Assembly: GCF_001189245.1 (NCBI RefSeq)
Contig: NZ_LFIQ01000119.1
Location: 1-35,495, forward strand
Source of the DNA: Bradyrhizobium pachyrhizi
GTDB lineage: Bacteria; Pseudomonadota; Alphaproteobacteria; Rhizobiales; Xanthobacteraceae
Length of the DNA: 35,495 bases
Direction: 5' to 3'
The position numbers and the translations under genes were made by a program. Shown one piece after another: positions 32,016 through 35,495 of the stretch. Below the pieces are notes generated by a model. That model had not been told where the DNA came from. It saw nothing but the letters and a program-made list of their open reading frames with translations, and did not search any database. How positions within the stretch are numbered: position 1 is the first letter of the stretch; each line of letters opens with the position of its first letter.

Positions 32016-32380
32016 TTATTCAACACGCTGGCCCGCGCGCCAGCCCATCTCCCAGAAGTCTGCCTCGAGTCGGGTGGCTTCCTTGAAGATCGCAGTCAGT
32101 TCTGCCTCGCGGGCCGGCGTGGCGTAGAGATCGGCGAGACGCTGCAGGTGCGCCCGCGCCTTCGCCGCGACCTCTTGTATGACTCGCCGGCATACTCGGC
32201 GATCCAAACGCGATATGGGTTCGTCGCAGCGTCCGCATCCGGTCGCGAGGCGAGTCGCGTTGCGATCTCCCCGTAGCCGATCACGCAGGGGGCAAGCGCC
32301 ACCTTGAGTGCCAGCAGATCTCCGCGCATTCCAGCGTCGAGCACGTAGCGTGTATATCCTCGCACACACTCGCCACTGCG
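32016..32380 (-). pseudogene. tenA: tenA 3' fragment (thiaminase II), truncated and frameshifted
   Basis: The minus strand first reads YTRYVLDAGMRGDLLALKVA, then LAPCVIGYGEIATRLASRP and WIAEYAGESY. After a one-base loss near 32176 another frame continues with ARAHLQRLADLYATPAREAE and ends in EADFWEMGWRAGQRVE. These are the successive C-terminal blocks of TenA, which hydrolyses aminopyrimidine in thiamine salvage. The N-terminal ~90 residues are absent, replaced by the caspase-family sequence. Restoring a C in the TAC-CAA-GAG context rejoins the frames. A dead host or element gene. Confidence 0.85.
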
Positions 32381-33763
32381 TAATGTTTGAAGTACGTTAG
32401 CCTCAGGTGAAGGCGCCGAACGAAGATTGACGTTCATTTTGGTCTTTAGAAGCGCAGGCCCCGATATGTTCTTCAGTCGTGTATCGGAAGCGGATCCAGT
32501 CGCCGATAAGAACGTGAGACCCTCCCCATAGTACGCAAACCGGGCTGCGTTCTTAAGGGCTGCTTTCGCAGAATCTTTTAGAGAGTGGTCACGACTTTCA
32601 GTTAAGTGGCTCACAATATCTATTGTGATTGAATCGGCAGCCACCCATCCGGTCGCAATTCTCGATAGAGCTTCGGAAACTCCAAGCTGATATCTGTATG
32701 ACCCTGTGGGAATTCGCCGAATTAGCGCTGCCGTAGTCTCCGCGCTTGCAGTTGTGAGAATTGTTGCAAGCTGATAGCGAGCGCCTCTTCTCTCAGAAGC
32801 AACATCAGATTCCAATTTCGGAAGAAGCGCTTCAACCTGTTTTTCTTGATCTGCTGAGGGACGTTGAGCCGCCCTTTCGATTGAAAGCCTGCTGGGGTCG
32901 ACTTTCTGCACTGCTTGCGAGACCGTGTCGATCACAGTCACCTGATCACCTTCATTCGTTACACCAAGAGCTGCCGACAAACGCCATGTTGATGAGGCGC
33001 CCCAAGCTCTTAGGCTGGCTGAGCTGAGCCTTCCGTCTTCAGAGATGACTGGACCCGAACCCGCTACCGAAGTGGTGCCGCAGCTTCCATTGATACAACG
33101 GAGTTCGATTTTTTCGAGTTTGGTGTTTTCTGAAAATGCTTTGGGTACCGCTATCTTTAACTCATATGTGGGCGCGTCGTCCTCACACCGCTCCTTGCAA
33201 ACGGACGGCGCAGTCGTGATTAGCGTCTCTAGGTTGTACGCCCTTGCAGCAATAGCATCGTTCCCCGGTTCTGCAGATGCGCGGAGTATGGCACGGAAGT
33301 TGTCGGATGGAGCACTCGGTCCGAAAGCAACATTTTCGACTCTCTCGGGCAGCTTGAAGATAAAGTCGCCTCGGTCCAGTTCAACGTCCTTTATTCGACC
33401 TGAAACGGGAGTTTGCGATGAGATATACTTCGGAACCCACCCGGTAAGATAAGCTATTAGTTCTCGCCCAGTGAGAAATCCATCACGGTTGCTGTCAGCT
33501 TCGGGGGCTTCTCCTAACAATGCCCGCACAAACAGTTCTGCGAAAGTACTCGGTTCTGGAACAACCTGGTCTTCTGAACCCGATGCGATAAATTCTCGGA
33601 GGGGGGCAAGGGCTACGAGGTAATATGCGATGAGGGCATTCTCGATTTGGACCATTTCAAAACTCGTCTCAGTGTTCCGATTTGCACTCGGAAGCCGCCG
33701 ATTGTCCCACGAGCGAGCACGCTCCGCTTTCACAGTGGAAGCCTTCGCTTGTACTAATAGCAA
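32096..33763 (-). CDS. Truncated caspase-family protein fused in frame to a tenA fragment
   Basis: A 555-residue chimeric frame from TTG 33763. Residues ~70-140 (STFAELFVRALLGEAPEADS, NRDGFLTGRELIAYLTGWVP, QTPVSGRIKDVELDRGDFIF) match the region after the catalytic core in bacterial caspase-like (C14) proteins, including an EF-hand-like loop. A beta-rich part, HEAT-like helices (~310-420) and an SH3-like segment (MNVNLRSAPSPEANVLQTLR) follow. From ~455 the sequence is TenA, then an out-of-frame tail. The N-terminal protease core with the His/Cys dyad is missing, so both ends are broken; probably inactive. Confidence 0.6.
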   Translation of the reverse strand: MLLVQAKASTVKAERARSWDNRRLPSANRNTETSFEMVQIENALIAYYLVALAPLREFIASGSEDQVVPEPSTFAELFVRALLGEAPEADSNRDGFLTGRELIAYLTGWVPKYISSQTPVSGRIKDVELDRGDFIFKLPERVENVAFGPSAPSDNFRAILRASAEPGNDAIAARAYNLETLITTAPSVCKERCEDDAPTYELKIAVPKAFSENTKLEKIELRCINGSCGTTSVAGSGPVISEDGRLSSASLRAWGASSTWRLSAALGVTNEGDQVTVIDTVSQAVQKVDPSRLSIERAAQRPSADQEKQVEALLPKLESDVASERRGARYQLATILTTASAETTAALIRRIPTGSYRYQLGVSEALSRIATGWVAADSITIDIVSHLTESRDHSLKDSAKAALKNAARFAYYGEGLTFLSATGSASDTRLKNISGPALLKTKMNVNLRSAPSPEANVLQTLRSGECVRGYTRYVLDAGMRGDLLALKVALAPCVIGYGEIATRLASRPDADAATNPYRVWIAEYAGESYKRSRRRRGRTCSVSPISTPRRPARQN

Positions 33764-34089
33764 GCTCGGAATGGACGATATTATGACACTCGAAGCGACG
33801 CATTGATCGTGTATGGGAGAGCTCGAACTCGCTGAGTGGAGCGATGACGAAGCGATTCTTACAAAGGTCCGTATACTCCCCCAAGGTTAGTTAGCTTTGC
33901 CATGGCCGCGCAAAGCTTCGACCGCTCGAATGTTGAGGTCGTAACATCACCAGAAAAATTGGCTCGCCTCAGACCATCGGAAGGCTCGCGTGAACTTGGA
34001 CCATCGACAAATGCACGACACTTGGATCTAGGTGACTTAGCCTTAGCATGGCCAGAGCGCATCTCTCCCCAGGTCTGGTTTCGCGTGAT
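33764..34089. other. Junction between caspase remnant and integrase module
   Basis: No supported gene. The region just upstream of the caspase frame remains open on the minus strand for some distance but has no recognisable protease motif. Frames at 33859-34296 (minus) and 33902-34144 (plus) lack ribosome binding sites. The left edge of the int/xis module is probably here. Confidence 0.4.
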
Positions 34090-34425
34090 ATGCCTATCCG
34101 CCTGTCTGCTGCCGCATCGTTGGCTTTTCCAGACGGATCGATGACTGCTTCTGGCCTGCGACGAGAAGCACGCCGCGGCCGACTCGAAATAGAAAGAATT
34201 GCTGGCAGAGATTATACTACGCTCGAAAACATCGAGAAGATGAGGGAGCTGTGCCGCGTCAAAGTAAGGGAGCCCGTCTCTATAAGCGAAAGGCACGATA
34301 TCGCGGCGGAAAGCTCGTCGCCCGAGCCGTCTGGATCATCAAGGACGGCGAGCGCCATAGCGCCACAGGCTGCCTTGCGAGCCCGTCTGAAACAAAGCCG
34401 CCTCGAGAAGCAGAGCAAGCGCTAG
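34090..34425 (+). CDS. Excisionase-like small DNA-binding protein
   Basis: A 111-residue protein from ATG 34090; a longer frame starts at 34048. MPIRLSAAASLAFPDGSMTA then SGLRREARRGRLEIERIAGR and DYTTLENIEKMRELCR form a short MerR/Xis-like winged-helix motif, with a disordered Ser/Pro/Ala-rich tail. I recall this family directly upstream of tyrosine integrases in Bradyrhizobium-like genomes, where it probably acts as excisionase or repressor. The integrase gene begins inside it (175-base overlap in another frame). Confidence 0.7.
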   Translation: MPIRLSAAASLAFPDGSMTASGLRREARRGRLEIERIAGRDYTTLENIEKMRELCRVKVREPVSISERHDIAAESSSPEPSGSSRTASAIAPQAALRARLKQSRLEKQSKR

Positions 34426-35495
34426 CGGATTATATCGCGCAAAAGTACCAGCCCGAGCGCAAGCGGCGGGACATCGACGACATCGATTGCGCGGACGTGC
34501 TGTCGATCTATTTGACCGATATCGGTGAGCCGGGCGACCAGTTTGAAATTGAAGCGAGGATCGAGCGGCTCAACGATTTCTGGGGTGGCAAGAAGCTGTC
34601 GGCAGTTAACGCGCAAACCTGTGCCCGTTACGTCAAACATCGTGGCAGCAAGGGCGGCGCGCGTCGGGACCTCGAGACTTTCCGCGCCGCGATCAACCAT
34701 CATGCAAAAGAGGGCCTTCACCGCGGCACGGTTCGCGTATCCCTCCCGCCGAAAGGTGAGGCGCGCGACCGGTGGCTGACACGCACCGAGGCGGCAGGAC
34801 TGATTTGGCAGTGTTGGCGCTATCGCGAAAAGCAGACCATCCACGCCGGCAGCTCAAAGGGCGACCCGGTACGGACTGACCGCCGGCCACTGCGACACGT
34901 GGCCAGATTTATCCTGATCGGCCTCTACACCGGAACGAGGGCGGGTGCGATCGCGGCGGCATCACCGTACCCCGAACTTGGGCACTCGTACGTCGATCTC
35001 GAGCGTGGTATCTTTTACCGGAGGCCGATCGGCAAGCGAGCAACCAAGAAGCGTCAGACGCCAGCCCCGCTTCCACCCCGGCTACTGGCTCATATGCGTC
35101 GTTGGAAAGACCGCCTGCTGATGAGCACCTGCTTCGTCGAGTTCAATGGCAAGCCGGTCGCTTCCGTGAAGAAGGGCTTCAAATCTGCCGTGAATCTGGC
35201 CAGGCTGCCCGGGAAAGTCACTCCGCACACGTTGCGCCACACGGCGGCGACCTGGTTGATGCAGCGCGGCGTGCCGATCTGGGAGGCGGCCGGGTTCCTC
35301 GGCATGTCGCCGGAGGTCCTGCAGGAAACGTATGGCCATCACCATCCCGATCATTTGCACGGGGCGGCGGCAGCCATTGGCCAAAAAACGCGGTATGTTT
35401 CGGTGGTCAAATCGGTGGTTGACTTGGGAACGGCCACCAATGAGAACAAAAAACCTAAGGAAATCTGGTCGGAGTGGCAGGATTCGAACCTGCGA
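34251..35495 (+). CDS. Tyrosine integrase (partial, runs off the window)
   Basis: GTG 34251 follows GAGGGAGCT and the frame is open to the window end (415 codons). The N-terminal part (VPRQSKGARLYKRKARYRGG) is basic and beta-rich, typical of arm-type DNA-binding domains. The core-binding helices lie near 75-180. Catalytic residues are R230 (YTGTRAGA), H326 and R329 (HTLRHTAATW), and Y361 (ETYGHHHPDH). After ~390 the sequence reads WSEWQDSNLR, encoded by the antisense strand of tRNA-Pro, so the true stop lies just outside. The element is inserted at tRNA-Pro. Confidence 0.9.
   Translation, partial: MPRQSKGARLYKRKARYRGGKLVARAVWIIKDGERHSATGCLASPSETKPPREAEQALADYIAQKYQPERKRRDIDDIDCADVLSIYLTDIGEPGDQFEIEARIERLNDFWGGKKLSAVNAQTCARYVKHRGSKGGARRDLETFRAAINHHAKEGLHRGTVRVSLPPKGEARDRWLTRTEAAGLIWQCWRYREKQTIHAGSSKGDPVRTDRRPLRHVARFILIGLYTGTRAGAIAAASPYPELGHSYVDLERGIFYRRPIGKRATKKRQTPAPLPPRLLAHMRRWKDRLLMSTCFVEFNGKPVASVKKGFKSAVNLARLPGKVTPHTLRHTAATWLMQRGVPIWEAAGFLGMSPEVLQETYGHHHPDHLHGAAAAIGQKTRYVSVVKSVVDLGTATNENKKPKEIWSEWQDSNLR
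35466..35495 (-). tRNA. 3' end of tRNA-Pro (partial at window edge)
   Basis: The minus strand gives TCGCAGGTTCGAATCCTGCC, then ACTCCGACCA: T-arm, acceptor 3' strand and CCA as in tRNA-Pro (probably UGG). It continues beyond the window, so it may be the intact gene or an att copy. It is the likely attachment site of the adjacent integrase. Confidence 0.8.

Noticed and set aside
33859..34296. 145-residue minus-strand frame opposite the excisionase gene
   Set aside because: It is antisense to a well-supported xis/int pair and its product has no recognisable features.

Overview
The window looks like a defence-rich accessory region of a high-GC proteobacterium, most probably an alphaproteobacterium of the rhizobial type. 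This is inferred from the xis/int pair, the TenA remnant, the fMet tRNA sequence and the small zinc-ribbon plasmid genes; there is no rRNA or core gene to prove it. It is a mosaic of mobile-element pieces. No complete element can be delimited inside the window, because neither tRNA-derived att core has a second copy here.

Region 1 (1-12,800) is a defence island. Four minus-strand genes (Abi_C-type, AbiGi-like, AbiU2-like HEPN, small HEPN) are divergent from a plus-strand pair that matches Gabija in architecture: a class 2 OLD ATPase-TOPRIM nuclease overlapping a short UvrD-like helicase. A further HEPN protein follows the helicase. Then come a MntA/HepT toxin-antitoxin pair, an unknown gene, another HEPN-like protein, a SEC-C/HNH-like protein and a serine resolvase fused to a WGR domain. 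Counting the later genes at 16,066 and 29,063, at least seven proteins carry a recognisable Rx4-6H HEPN-type motif and HepT carries a variant, which is the dominant theme of the window.

Region 2 (12,800-18,650) is made of unfamiliar genes separated by two kinds of diverged repeat in the order R1-S1-R2-S2. R is an ~85-bp sequence just upstream of a minus-strand gene. S is a ~140-157-bp block with complementary ends and internal hairpins. Also here are an XRE regulator with a clear promoter/operator and a strong terminator, and an untracked 38-residue single-pass membrane protein.

Region 3 (18,650-29,060) is plasmid-like: small zinc-ribbon genes, a hairpin-dense non-coding stretch, a tyrosine recombinase, a membrane protein, parA with a small partner flanked by GCAG-rich repeats, a RepA-type initiator followed by an eight-iteron origin with a near-consensus DnaA box, a tightly coupled YqaE/periplasmic/lipoprotein operon, and a small serine resolvase. 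It reads as a replicon backbone now lying beside integrases, either an integrated plasmid or a plasmid that acquired islands.

Region 4 (29,060-35,495) holds a HEPN-like gene and a large serine recombinase whose last codons lie in an antisense 3' half of tRNA-fMet. Next is a truncated, frameshifted tenA fused in frame to the C-terminal part of a caspase-family protein. The window closes with an excisionase-like gene overlapping a tyrosine integrase that runs off the end into the antisense 3' end of tRNA-Pro.
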